A stretch of DNA of 8,566 nucleotides from Sutterella sp. (GTDB lineage Bacteria; Pseudomonadota; Gammaproteobacteria; Burkholderiales; Burkholderiaceae_F). A program made the translations under genes and the position numbers. The DNA is taken from positions 1 through 8,566 of the forward strand of contig JAHHRF010000071.1 in the NCBI GenBank assembly GCA_020025955.1. Reading direction: 5' to 3'. This document shows positions 1 to 6,915 of this stretch, one piece after another; the first letter of the stretch is position 1; every line of letters starts with the position of its first letter. The notes below the pieces were generated by a model, which saw only the letters and a program-made list of their open reading frames with translations, did no database searches and was not told the DNA's origin.

Positions 1-1944
1 GGCAGCGTCAACATTAAGTTGGGGCGCGGGGGGATTCGTGAAATCGAATTCATTACCCAAACCCTACAGACGATTCGCGGGGGACGTGACCTTCGACTGC
101 GAAGCCGTAAAACCTTGGAAGCGTTAGATGCGTTGGCAGCCGCTGACGTGATTCCGCTCGCGCGCGCCCAAACCCTTAAAGCCCACTACGTGGCGTTGCG
201 CGACCTCGAGCACGCCATTCAGTACGTAAACGACGAGCAAACCCAGCGCTTACCTAAATCGGGTCCTGGGCTCGAACAAATTGCCGGGCTCTTAAACACC
301 ACGCCCGAAGCCCTTTGGACGCAGGTCGATGCGATTCGTGAAGCCGTTTCCACCATCTTTGATGGGATCTTTCAGGTAAACGAAGCCGAGGTCTCCCAAA
401 GCGCCACGTGGCCCCTGGGGTGGGAGTCAGGGAGCGGCAGCGTAAAGCCGTTGCTTCTTGAAAAGCTTGCCCAATCGTTGCCTGACGTCGCCGAGAGTGA
501 GCGTGAAGGCTTGCTTAACCGTATTTTGCGTCTTGTTTCCGAGCGCAACTTCACCACCAGTCAGCGAAGCCGTACGACCCGCGAGCGTTTAGTGCGTTTA
601 ATTCCTGCGATTGTGGAGTCCGCGGCGAGCTGGATTCCGATTGAGTTAGCCAACCTCACCACGCCCGAGATGGTCGTGGGGCGCTACTTAACGCTTTTAG
701 AAGTGATTGTGGGGCGCTCTACCTATGTGGCGCTCTTGGCGCAGTACCCGAGCGCCATGCAACGCGTGGGTCGCGTCTTGGGGGCAAGTCGTTGGTGTGC
801 AGACTATTTAGTGCGTCACCCGATTCTGCTCGATGACGTGGTGCTCTTCGATGAAACCGCCTATGACGACGAAACGCCGACGGATCGCTCTGACTGGGTG
901 GCGCGTCTCAAAAAAGAGTTGGAAGCGTGCAAGGGGGATCAAGAACGCGAAATGAATGTCGTGCGCGACGCGCACCACTGTGCGGTCTTCCAATTGATTT
1001 TGGCCGACTTAGCTGGGCGCTTCTCGGTCGAGCGCCTGGCGGATCATTTGTCCGCCTTGGCGGATGCCGTGTTGGACGTCGTCATTCCGTTAGCCTGGCA
1101 AACGGTGAAGGACCGTCCCAGCGACGTGCCGCAATTTGCCGTGATTGGGTACGGCAAATTGGGCGGGAAAGAGTTGGGGTACGAAAGTGACCTGGATTTG
1201 GTGTTCGTTTACGACGACGAAACCTTGGCGCCCGGTGCCGACATTGCCTATGGGCGACTTGTGCGCCGTTTGATGAGTTGGCTCACTTTGCAGACGAGCT
1301 CCGGGAAACTCTTTGACGTGGACCTACGCCTACGACCCAATGGTGAGTCGGGGCTCGTGGTGACGCCTTTTTCCATGTTCTTGGCGTACCAGGAAAACCA
1401 AGGTCACCATGCGGGCGCCAAGGGCGCCTGGTTCTGGGAGCATCAAGCGCTCACGCGGGCACGCTTTTGCGCGGGCGACAAAACCTTGGGCGAAAAGTTT
1501 GAAGCCGCACGCCGTCGCATTTTGATGAGCGACCGTGACCCCGAGGTTGCCCGTGAAGAAGTCTTAAAGATGCGTGAGCGTCTCGATGAAGGGCACAAAA
1601 ACACCACGGACTTCTTTGACATTAAACATGACCGCGGGGGTATGGTGGACTTGGAATTTTGTGTACAGTATTTAGTACTGGTTTACGCAAAACACTACCC
1701 CGAGCTCGTCAAAAACGTGGGCAATATTCACTTGTTGCGCTTGATGGCAGAGGCCGGTCTCTTAGAGCGCCCCGTCGCGCGCCGAGCCGCCAACGCTTAC
1801 CGACGCTATCGTGTGCTCCAGCACGAAGGGCGCTTAAATGCGCCCGAGGGGCGCCCCGTGCGGGTGCCTAAAGACAGTGTCGACTCTCAACGCCAAGCGG
1901 TTTTAGCGCTCTTTAATGCGGTGCTCGGGGACAAGAAGGAGTAA
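1..1944 (+). CDS. glnE: Bifunctional glutamine synthetase adenylyltransferase / adenylyl-removing enzyme, 3' part (5' end outside window)
   Basis: GlnE attaches AMP to glutamine synthetase (inactivating it) and removes AMP again, under control of PII protein and glutamine, so it sets nitrogen assimilation in the cytoplasm. The frame is open from base 1, and 647 residues are visible; the family is usually about 900-950 residues, so roughly the first third is missing. Visible residues 1-18 carry the conserved tail of the first (adenylyl-removing) nucleotidyltransferase domain, including GRGGIREIEF. The second (adenylyltransferase) domain begins near residue 378 with GYGKLGGKELGYESDLDLVF; D397 and D399 are the expected metal ligands, and FDVDLRLRP (438-446) supplies the further acidic residue. 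Near residues 541-553, DIKHDRGGMVDLEF marks the C-terminal helical domain. No frameshift or missing catalytic residue is seen. A TTG at 19 is only an internal leucine codon, not the start. The next gene follows after 8 nt, suggesting co-transcription. Confidence 0.96.
   Translation, partial: GSVNIKLGRGGIREIEFITQTLQTIRGGRDLRLRSRKTLEALDALAAADVIPLARAQTLKAHYVALRDLEHAIQYVNDEQTQRLPKSGPGLEQIAGLLNTTPEALWTQVDAIREAVSTIFDGIFQVNEAEVSQSATWPLGWESGSGSVKPLLLEKLAQSLPDVAESEREGLLNRILRLVSERNFTTSQRSRTTRERLVRLIPAIVESAASWIPIELANLTTPEMVVGRYLTLLEVIVGRSTYVALLAQYPSAMQRVGRVLGASRWCADYLVRHPILLDDVVLFDETAYDDETPTDRSDWVARLKKELEACKGDQEREMNVVRDAHHCAVFQLILADLAGRFSVERLADHLSALADAVLDVVIPLAWQTVKDRPSDVPQFAVIGYGKLGGKELGYESDLDLVFVYDDETLAPGADIAYGRLVRRLMSWLTLQTSSGKLFDVDLRLRPNGESGLVVTPFSMFLAYQENQGHHAGAKGAWFWEHQALTRARFCAGDKTLGEKFEAARRRILMSDRDPEVAREEVLKMRERLDEGHKNTTDFFDIKHDRGGMVDLEFCVQYLVLVYAKHYPELVKNVGNIHLLRLMAEAGLLERPVARRAANAYRRYRVLQHEGRLNAPEGRPVRVPKDSVDSQRQAVLALFNAVLGDKKE
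1936..1941 (+). promoter_or_regulatory. Ribosome binding site of the YheT-like hydrolase gene
   Basis: AAGGAG lies 11 nt before the ATG at 1953 and sits inside the last codons of glnE. It is the clearest Shine-Dalgarno sequence in the window and fixes the hydrolase start. Its position inside glnE suggests translational coupling, which is an inference. Confidence 0.75.
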
Positions 1945-1952
1945 AGCGAAAA

Positions 1953-2927
1953 ATGGCTCTTGTGACGCCTGACTATGCAGCGCCCGCCTGGTGTCCGGGA
2001 GGACACTGGCAAACGGTGCTCCCCGCGCGCCTCTTTAAAAAGCCCGAGGTCACGTACCGTCGTGAACACGTGGAGTGGCCGGACGGCGATGTGCTCCTCT
2101 GGGATTGGGCTACGCCTGAACCCTTGGATCCTAAAGCCCCCATTTTGGTGCACTTTCATGGGCTGGAGGGAAGTTCCGAGAGCCACTACGCGCTTAGCCT
2201 CATGGAAGCCGCCGCTCAGCGTGGTTGGCGTGGTGTCGTCACCCACTTTCGCAGTTGCGGGGGTGAGATGAACCGATTGCCTCGGTCTTATCACGCGGGG
2301 GATACCCAAGAGATGGAGGCGATTTTAAAGGTGATCAAAGGGCGCTTTCCTGAGGCCCCCCTTTACGTCGTGGGGGTGAGCTTAGGCGGGAACCAACTCT
2401 CGCTCTTTTTAGGAGAGCGAGGGGAGGACGCCCGTCTCGTGACGGCAGCGGTGTCAGTCGGGGCGCCCGTGGATTTGGTCGTGGGGTCAGAACGCATGAG
2501 TAAGGGGGTGAACGTCCTCTACGAAAACATGTTCTTGAAGACCCTGCGCGAAAAGCTCTTAATCAAAGCCGAAGCGTTTCCAGACTTGATTGACAAAAAC
2601 GCCATCGCGCAGTGTCAGACGATGTACGACTTCGACGATATTTATACGGCCCCCATGCACGGCTTTATCTCCGCCATGGACTATTGGCAAAAGGCCTCCG
2701 CCAAACGCCAGTTAGGGGGCGTGCGTGTGCCTTTGTTGATGCTAAACGCCAAAAACGATCCCTTCTTTGCGGCGTGGGCGTTGCCCCGTGCGAGTGAGGT
2801 GAGCTCTTACGTCACCTTGGACTACCCGGAAGAGGGTGGACACGTAGGTTTCCCCCTGGGACCCTATCCCGGGTCATTGAGTTATCTTCCCGATCGCGTT
2901 TTCCGTTTCTTTGAAACGGGGCAATAA
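1953..2927 (+). CDS. Alpha/beta hydrolase of the YheT family (COG0429 type)
   Basis: A 324-residue alpha/beta-hydrolase fold protein. The N-terminal GGHWQT (16-21), the HFHGLEGSS oxyanion-hole loop (67-75), the THFRSCGGEMN segment (97-107) and the nucleophile elbow GVSLGGN (S143 at its centre) are hallmarks of the YheT/EMB8 branch. The rest of the triad is D269 in NAKNDPFF and H297 in EGGHVGF. The length is typical of the family. There is no signal peptide or membrane segment, so it is probably cytoplasmic. Members are predicted carboxylesterases or thioesterases, but the physiological substrate is not well established and cannot be read from the sequence. It starts 8 nt after glnE with a good ribosome binding site, so it is probably in the same transcript; a hairpin follows its stop. 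The start at 1953 is supported by that site and by the usual N-terminal length. Confidence 0.9.
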   Translation: MALVTPDYAAPAWCPGGHWQTVLPARLFKKPEVTYRREHVEWPDGDVLLWDWATPEPLDPKAPILVHFHGLEGSSESHYALSLMEAAAQRGWRGVVTHFRSCGGEMNRLPRSYHAGDTQEMEAILKVIKGRFPEAPLYVVGVSLGGNQLSLFLGERGEDARLVTAAVSVGAPVDLVVGSERMSKGVNVLYENMFLKTLREKLLIKAEAFPDLIDKNAIAQCQTMYDFDDIYTAPMHGFISAMDYWQKASAKRQLGGVRVPLLMLNAKNDPFFAAWALPRASEVSSYVTLDYPEEGGHVGFPLGPYPGSLSYLPDRVFRFFETGQ

Positions 2928-2941
2928 AGCCCAATTAAGAA

Positions 2942-2970
2942 ATCCCCGTCACAATGGCGGGGATAGCTTT
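2942..2970 (+). terminator. Hairpin after the hydrolase gene, possible weak terminator
   Basis: A 10-bp stem (2942-2951 with 2955-2964, one G-U pair, 3-nt loop CAA) begins 14 nt after the hydrolase stop. A further pairing AAAGC/GCTTT (2926-2930 with 2966-2970) could extend it. The T run directly after the stem is only three bases, so termination may be partial and some transcripts may continue into hemH. No clear promoter for hemH is visible in the 66-nt gap. Confidence 0.5.
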
Positions 2971-2993
2971 ATGTACCCAACCCTTTTTTCCCT

Positions 2994-3986
2994 ATGAAAG
3001 ACCCCACGAAAACTGCGGTGCTCCTTATTAACACGGGTAGTCCCGAGGCGCCCACGACGCCAGCACTGCGTCGCTACTTGGATCAATTTTTAAGTGATAC
3101 GCGCATTGTGGACCTGCCCCGCTGGCGCTGGTGGCCGGTGTTGCACGGCATTATTTTGCGCACGCGCCCGAAGAAGTCTGCCGAGCTCTACCAAAACATT
3201 TGGACGGAGGCGGGGTCGCCCTTGGTGGCCAACATGGAGGCGCTCGCCCAGGAACTCTCCACCCGCTTAGGCGTCAAAGTCGTGGCAGCGATGCGCTATG
3301 GGGCGCCGTCCGTGGAAACCGTGATGGAAGCCCTTAAAAAGGACGGCATTGAACAAGTTTTAGCGATGCCCCTTTTTGCGCAGTATTGCCCCCACACGTC
3401 GGCCTCGTGCTTGGACGCGGTCTTCAAGGTGGGCTTGCGTGTACGCGATATGCCGAGCCTTCGCACCGTGCACGACTTTCATGACCATCCTGCGTACATT
3501 CATGCGGTCAAAGCGCGCATTGAAGCGCATTGGGCAGAGCACGGTCGCGCCATTGACCGTGGCGGCCGCTTAGTCTTGAGCTTTCACTCGACGCCTGTGG
3601 CGAGCCGCGAAAAGGGTGACGTTTATTACGCCCAGTGTTTGCGCTCAGGGGAACTCATTGCCCAGAGTCTGGGGCTTGGCCCGAAAGAATGGCAGGTGAC
3701 CTTTCAATCCCGCTTTGGTCACCAACCCTGGATTGAACCCTTTACGATTGATGTGGCGACGAAAGCCGCTGAAGAGGGGGTGAGTTTAGACGTGGTGTGC
3801 CCGGGCTTTGCTGTGGATTGCTTAGAGACCCTGGAAGAAATTGGGCTTTCGATGAAGGAAGACTTTGAAAAGGCCCGCAAGAGTGACGCAGTAACCTTTA
3901 GTTATGTCCCTGCGATTAACGCCACGCCTGAAGCGGTTTCGGCTTACGAAGAAATCCTCTTAGCGGAACTTCAAGGCTGGGTGTAA
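2994..3986 (+). CDS. hemH: Ferrochelatase
   Basis: Ferrochelatase inserts Fe(II) into protoporphyrin IX, the last step of protoheme synthesis. This 330-residue protein has the family's two half-domains: the N-terminal LLINTGSPEAP (10-20) with the following RRYLDQFLSDTRIVD segment, LSFHSTP around the active-site H198, FQSRFGHQPWIEP (237-249), and DCLETLEEI with the active-site E278. The length is normal. YCPHTSASC (131-139) occupies the usual tyrosine/serine-rich loop but has two cysteines; no iron-sulphur cluster motif can be claimed from this. There is no good Shine-Dalgarno sequence before the ATG at 2994, and an in-frame TAG at 2964-2966 with no other start codon between leaves this as the best start. 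It lies directly upstream of grpE-dnaK-dnaJ, as in other Burkholderiales, but a strong terminator separates it from them, so it is probably not part of the heat-shock transcript. Confidence 0.95.
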   Translation: MKDPTKTAVLLINTGSPEAPTTPALRRYLDQFLSDTRIVDLPRWRWWPVLHGIILRTRPKKSAELYQNIWTEAGSPLVANMEALAQELSTRLGVKVVAAMRYGAPSVETVMEALKKDGIEQVLAMPLFAQYCPHTSASCLDAVFKVGLRVRDMPSLRTVHDFHDHPAYIHAVKARIEAHWAEHGRAIDRGGRLVLSFHSTPVASREKGDVYYAQCLRSGELIAQSLGLGPKEWQVTFQSRFGHQPWIEPFTIDVATKAAEEGVSLDVVCPGFAVDCLETLEEIGLSMKEDFEKARKSDAVTFSYVPAINATPEAVSAYEEILLAELQGWV

Positions 3987-4024
3987 GCGCCTTCAATTAA
4001 CCCAACCCTCTAACTATCCCACCC

Positions 4025-4066
4025 CAAACGCCCGCGGACTCGATGTCGCGGGCGTTTGTGTTTTCT
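4025..4066 (+). terminator. Rho-independent terminator of hemH
   Basis: A perfect 12-bp G/C-rich stem (CAAACGCCCGCG at 4025-4036 with its complement at 4047-4058) closes a 10-nt loop and is followed by TGTTTTCTT. It lies 38 nt after the hemH stop and insulates hemH from the downstream heat-shock promoter. Confidence 0.9.
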
Positions 4067-4121
4067 TGGACTCGGCTTTTCCTCAAAAAACAAGGGATTA
4101 CGTTCTTTTTGTGGCCCAGGA

Positions 4122-4150
4122 CTTGAAAACCTCACCCCCTATCCCCATAT
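4122..4150 (+). promoter_or_regulatory. Sigma-32 (RpoH) heat-shock promoter of grpE
   Basis: CTTGAAA (4122-4128), a 14-nt spacer and CCCCATAT (4143-4150) match the RpoH consensus at every defined position. Transcription would start near 4157, giving a leader of about 69 nt before grpE. The -10 box lies in a small inverted repeat, CCCC at 4143-4146 and GGGG at 4153-4156. The promoter sits beyond the hemH terminator, so grpE is under its own heat-shock control. Confidence 0.92.
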
Positions 4151-4177
4151 ACGGGGTACTGCTAGATGGAACCCCTT

Positions 4178-4191
4178 CCCTGAAGTCAGGG
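4178..4191 (+). other. Short hairpin in the grpE leader
   Basis: CCCTGAAGTCAGGG forms a 5-6 bp stem with a tiny loop, about 20 nt after the predicted start of transcription. A pyrimidine run (CCCCTTTTTCTC, 4201-4212) follows 9 nt later. It might stabilise the leader RNA or act as a weak attenuator; the T run is too far from the stem for a normal terminator. The grpE ribosome binding site that follows is weak (AAGAG at 4213-4217). Confidence 0.35.
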
Positions 4192-4225
4192 CGGGATTAA
4201 CCCCTTTTTCTCAAGAGATTCAGAC

Positions 4226-4774
4226 ATGACTCAAAACCCTGTAAACGACGAAACGACGTGCGACGCTAAGCCCGAAGAGACGGTAGAAACGACGGAACAA
4301 ATGCCCGAAGAAGAAACCGTTGAAACGTTAGCGGCCAAGTTAGCCATCGCGGAAGCCAAGTGCGAAGAGCAGTACGACCAGTACGTGCGCGCCATGGCGG
4401 AAATGGAAAACCTTCGTCGCCGTACGTTTGAAGACGTGCAAAAGGCACGTAAGTTCGGGATTGAAAAGTTTGCTGAAGCGCTCTTGCCGGTGGTCGACAG
4501 CCTTGAAAAGGCCCTCGAAGTCACCCAGGAAGAAGGCCCCGTGCGTGAAGGCTTGGAGACGACGTACCGTCAGATGGTGCACGCCTTAGAAGTCTCTGGC
4601 ATGACGCCCATCGACCCCAAGGGCGCTGCCTTTGACCCCAATGCGCATCAGGCGATCGCCATGGTGCCCGCCCCTGAGGGGGTTGCCTCCGGGAACGTCG
4701 TGGACGTGTTCCAGAAGGGTTGGATGATTGCGGAACGCGTGCTTCGCCCCGCCATGGTGAGCGTGGCGCAGTAA
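4226..4774 (+). CDS. grpE: GrpE, nucleotide exchange factor of DnaK
   Basis: GrpE is a cytoplasmic dimer that opens the DnaK nucleotide-binding cleft and speeds ADP release, completing the chaperone cycle. The 182-residue product has the expected parts: a disordered acidic tail (about 1-33), a long helix and coiled coil (about 34-100, with MAEMENLRRRTFEDVQKARK at 57-76), and a compact beta domain containing the family signature from about GAAFDPNAHQAI (133-144) to GWMIAERVLRPAMVSVAQ (165-182). The length is normal. It is preceded by a near-perfect sigma-32 promoter and followed by no terminator, so its transcript can run into dnaK, which also has its own promoter 228 nt away. C12 and C45 are the only cysteines and have no evident role. 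The start at 4226 is chosen because it begins the usual acidic tail. Confidence 0.96.
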   Translation: MTQNPVNDETTCDAKPEETVETTEQMPEEETVETLAAKLAIAEAKCEEQYDQYVRAMAEMENLRRRTFEDVQKARKFGIEKFAEALLPVVDSLEKALEVTQEEGPVREGLETTYRQMVHALEVSGMTPIDPKGAAFDPNAHQAIAMVPAPEGVASGNVVDVFQKGWMIAERVLRPAMVSVAQ

Positions 4775-4805
4775 GGTCCCACTCTGGGGGGCAAAAATGA
4801 AAAAG

Positions 4806-4819
4806 TGAAAAATTTTTCA
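4806..4819. promoter_or_regulatory. A/T-rich 14-bp perfect palindrome upstream of the dnaK promoter
   Basis: TGAAAAATTTTTCA is a perfect palindrome ending 9 nt before the -35 box of the dnaK promoter, at about -45 to -58 from the predicted start. That is where an UP element (contacted by the RNA polymerase alpha subunit) would lie. The A-tract could also bend DNA. The role is inferred from position only. Confidence 0.4.
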
Positions 4820-4828
4820 ACCTTCCCC

Positions 4829-4856
4829 CTTGAAATGCCCTAGGGCACCCCCATAT
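4829..4856 (+). promoter_or_regulatory. Sigma-32 (RpoH) heat-shock promoter of dnaK
   Basis: CTTGAAA (4829-4835), a 13-nt spacer and CCCCATAT (4849-4856) match the RpoH consensus. Transcription would start near 4863, leaving a leader of about 140 nt before the dnaK ATG. Twelve of the 13 spacer bases form a perfect palindrome. This is the second sigma-32 promoter within 750 bp, so dnaK gets transcripts both from here and from the grpE promoter. Confidence 0.92.
4836..4847. promoter_or_regulatory. Perfect 12-bp palindrome in the dnaK promoter spacer, possible operator
   Basis: TGCCCTAGGGCA reads the same on both strands and fills the spacer between the -35 and -10 boxes. A protein bound here would block RNA polymerase, so it is a candidate repressor site, and it contains CTAG, a rare tetranucleotide in many proteobacteria. 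The grpE promoter has no such palindrome in its spacer. It does not resemble CIRCE. No regulator can be named. Confidence 0.35.
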
Positions 4857-4869
4857 AGGGTTCATAAGC

Positions 4870-4946
4870 GCGAAACAACAATGAAGTTTCGCCACGATTT
4901 AAAAACGGATGAATTGTCCCCTTTAGCGTAGTCACACAACGTGGCG
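4870..4946 (+). promoter_or_regulatory. dnaK leader RNA with two mutually exclusive stems
   Basis: GCGAAAC (4870-4876) can pair with GTTTCGC (4886-4892) across a 9-nt loop. CGCCACG (4890-4896) can instead pair with CGTGGCG (4940-4946) across 43 nt. Both are perfect 7-bp stems and share bases 4890-4892, so they cannot form fully together. A 16-codon ORF (ATG 4881 to TAG 4929-4931; MKFRHDLKTDELSPLA) overlaps the switch region but has no visible ribosome binding site. This could be a regulatory leader; neither stem directly covers the dnaK ribosome binding site. Confidence 0.3.
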
Positions 4947-4986
4947 TAAGACGGTAGAGCGACTGAATGATTCATCAAAAAACACC

Positions 4987-4992
4987 AAGAGG
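4987..4992 (+). promoter_or_regulatory. Ribosome binding site of dnaK
   Basis: AAGAGG lies 10 nt before the ATG at 5003 and decides the start. The in-frame ATG at 4967 would add 12 residues, has no ribosome binding site, and would place this site inside the coding region. Confidence 0.7.
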
Positions 4993-5002
4993 TAAAACTA
5001 CT

Positions 5003-6910
5003 ATGGCTAAGATTATCGGTATTGACTTAGGTACCACCAACTCGGCAGTGGCCGTGATGGACGGTGACAACGTCAAGGTTATTGAAAACTCCGAAGGCGC
5101 TCGTACGACCCCCTCGATCGTTGCCTACATGGACAACGGTGAAGTGCTCGTCGGTGCCCCCGCTAAGCGTCAGGCTGTGACGAACCCGAAGAACACGCTC
5201 TTCGCGGTGAAGCGCTTGATCGGCCGTCGTTTCCAGGACGCCGAAGTCCAGAAGGACATCGGTCTCATGCCCTTTAAGATCTGCTCCGCCGAAAACGGCG
5301 ACGCTTGGGTTGAAGCGCAGGGCAAGCGCCTTGCTCCCCAGCAGATCTCCGCTGAAGTGCTTCGCAAGATGAAGCAGACCGCTGAAGACTACCTCGGCGA
5401 ACCCGTCACGGAAGCCGTGATCACGGTGCCGGCTTACTTTAACGACAGCCAGCGTCAGGCCACGAAGGACGCCGGTAAGATCGCTGGTTTAGAAGTTAAG
5501 CGCATCATCAACGAACCGACCGCCGCTGCCTTGGCTTTCGGTTTGGATAAGGGTGGCGTTGCTGACCGTAAGATCGCCGTCTATGACTTGGGTGGTGGTA
5601 CGTTCGACGTCTCGATCATTGACTTGGCTAACGTTGATGGCGACAAGCAGTTCGAAGTGTTGTCCACGAACGGTGACACGTTCTTGGGCGGTGAAGACTT
5701 TGACCAGCGCTTGGTTGACTACATCATTGGCGAATTCAAGAAGGACACGGGTGCTGACCTCTCCAAGGACGTGCTCGCTCTCCAGCGCTTGAAGGATGCT
5801 GCTGAAAAGGCCAAGATCGAACTCTCCAGCCGTCAGGAAACGGAATTAAACCTCCCCTACATCACGGCTGATGCTACGGGTCCGAAGCACTTGAACATGA
5901 GCATCACGCGTGCCAAGTTCGAAGCTTTAGTGGAAGACCTCGTTCAGCGTACGATCGAACCCTGCCGTAAGGCTTTGAAGGATGCTGGCGCTGCCGCTTC
6001 TGACATCACCGACGTGATTCTCGTTGGCGGTCAGTCCCGTATGCCCCGCGTTCAGGAAGTCGTGAAGGAATTCTTCGGTAAGGATCCCCGTAAGGACGTT
6101 AACCCCGACGAAGCCGTGGCCATGGGTGCTGCGATTCAGGGTTCCGTCTTGTCCGGTGGCCGCTCCGACGTGCTCCTCTTGGACGTCACCCCGTTGACCC
6201 TCGGTATCGAAACCTTGGGTGGCGTGATGACCGCCATGATCAAGCGCAACACCACGATCCCGACCAAGCACAGCCAGGTGTTCTCCACCGCTGAAGACAA
6301 TCAGCCGGCTGTGACGGTTAAGGTCTACCAGGGCGAACGCGAAATGGCTTCGGCCAACAAGCTCTTGGGTGAATTCAACCTCGAAGGTATTCCGCCCAGC
6401 CCCCGTGGTCTCCCGCAGATCGAAGTGACGTTTGACATCGACGCCAACGGTATTCTCCATGTCTCCGCCAAGGATAAGGCGACCGGCAAGGAAAACAACA
6501 TCACCATTAAGGCCAACTCCGGTTTGAGCGACGACGAAGTCGAACGCATGGTGCAGGACGCCGAAGCCAACAAGGAAGAAGACCGTCGTCGTGTTGAGCT
6601 CGCTCAGAGCCGCAACACCGCTGACGCTGCGGTGGCTCAGGTCCAGCGCACCTTGAAGGAACACGGTGAAAAGGTTGAAAGCGTTGACCGCGCTGCCTGC
6701 GAAGACGCCATCAAGGACGTCGAAGAAAAGGTTCGTGGTGAAGACAAGGACGCGATCGACCAGGCTGTGGAACGCTTGATGACGGCTGCTCAGAAGATTG
6801 GCGAAAAGCTCAATCAGGCCGCTCAGGAAGCCCAGAAGGCTGAAGGCGAAGCCAAGGCTGACAAGAAGGATGACGACGTCGTTGACGCCGACTTCACGGA
6901 AGTGAAGTAA
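5003..6910 (+). CDS. dnaK: Molecular chaperone DnaK (Hsp70)
   Basis: ATP-driven Hsp70 chaperone that binds exposed hydrophobic peptide stretches in the cytoplasm with DnaJ and GrpE; in proteobacteria it also helps restrain sigma-32. The 635-residue length is normal (E. coli 638). Visible parts: the ATPase domain with GIDLGTTNS (6-14), K70, P143, R151 and E171 in the expected places, DLGGGTFDVSI (195-205; T200 matches the E. coli phospho-threonine T199) and VGGQSRMPRVQEVV (341-354); the linker DVLLLDVTPL (389-398); the peptide-binding beta domain (about 399-505); the helical lid; and an acidic tail ending DDDVVDADFTEVK. The ATG at 5003 is chosen over 4967 because of its ribosome binding site, the canonical MAKIIGIDLG start, and codon use. 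From 5003 on I see glutamine only as CAG and lysine only as AAG, whereas the 12 upstream codons include CAA and AAA. That strict bias fits very high expression. Confidence 0.98.
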   Translation: MAKIIGIDLGTTNSAVAVMDGDNVKVIENSEGARTTPSIVAYMDNGEVLVGAPAKRQAVTNPKNTLFAVKRLIGRRFQDAEVQKDIGLMPFKICSAENGDAWVEAQGKRLAPQQISAEVLRKMKQTAEDYLGEPVTEAVITVPAYFNDSQRQATKDAGKIAGLEVKRIINEPTAAALAFGLDKGGVADRKIAVYDLGGGTFDVSIIDLANVDGDKQFEVLSTNGDTFLGGEDFDQRLVDYIIGEFKKDTGADLSKDVLALQRLKDAAEKAKIELSSRQETELNLPYITADATGPKHLNMSITRAKFEALVEDLVQRTIEPCRKALKDAGAAASDITDVILVGGQSRMPRVQEVVKEFFGKDPRKDVNPDEAVAMGAAIQGSVLSGGRSDVLLLDVTPLTLGIETLGGVMTAMIKRNTTIPTKHSQVFSTAEDNQPAVTVKVYQGEREMASANKLLGEFNLEGIPPSPRGLPQIEVTFDIDANGILHVSAKDKATGKENNITIKANSGLSDDEVERMVQDAEANKEEDRRRVELAQSRNTADAAVAQVQRTLKEHGEKVESVDRAACEDAIKDVEEKVRGEDKDAIDQAVERLMTAAQKIGEKLNQAAQEAQKAEGEAKADKKDDDVVDADFTEVK

Positions 6911-6915
6911 TCCTT

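Noticed and set aside
1390..1435. Short insertion-like segment HHAGAKG in the GlnE adenylyltransferase domain
   Set aside because: It lies in a variable loop between two conserved motifs, the frame is intact and all catalytic residues are present, so it looks like ordinary family variation.
1887..2309. A 140-codon open frame on the minus strand across the glnE/hydrolase junction
   Set aside because: Both plus-strand genes are clear family members through this region, and the antisense product has no recognisable domain or start signal.
2976..4009. CCCAACCCT present on both sides of hemH (2976-2984 and 4001-4009), with CAATTAA also near both
   Set aside because: A 9-base repeat is expected many times by chance in 8.5 kb, and there is no longer shared flank, target-site duplication or mobile gene that would suggest an inserted cassette.
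4967..5002. Upstream in-frame ATG giving DnaK a 12-residue N-terminal extension
   Set aside because: It lacks a ribosome binding site, uses codons absent from dnaK proper, and would put the good site at 4987-4992 inside the gene. The family starts at MAKIIGIDLG.
5927..6664. A 245-codon open frame on the minus strand inside dnaK
   Set aside because: Long antisense frames opposite dnaK are a known by-product of its codon bias, and similar frames have been wrongly annotated as NAD-specific glutamate dehydrogenase. It has no ribosome binding site and dnaK is intact on the other strand.
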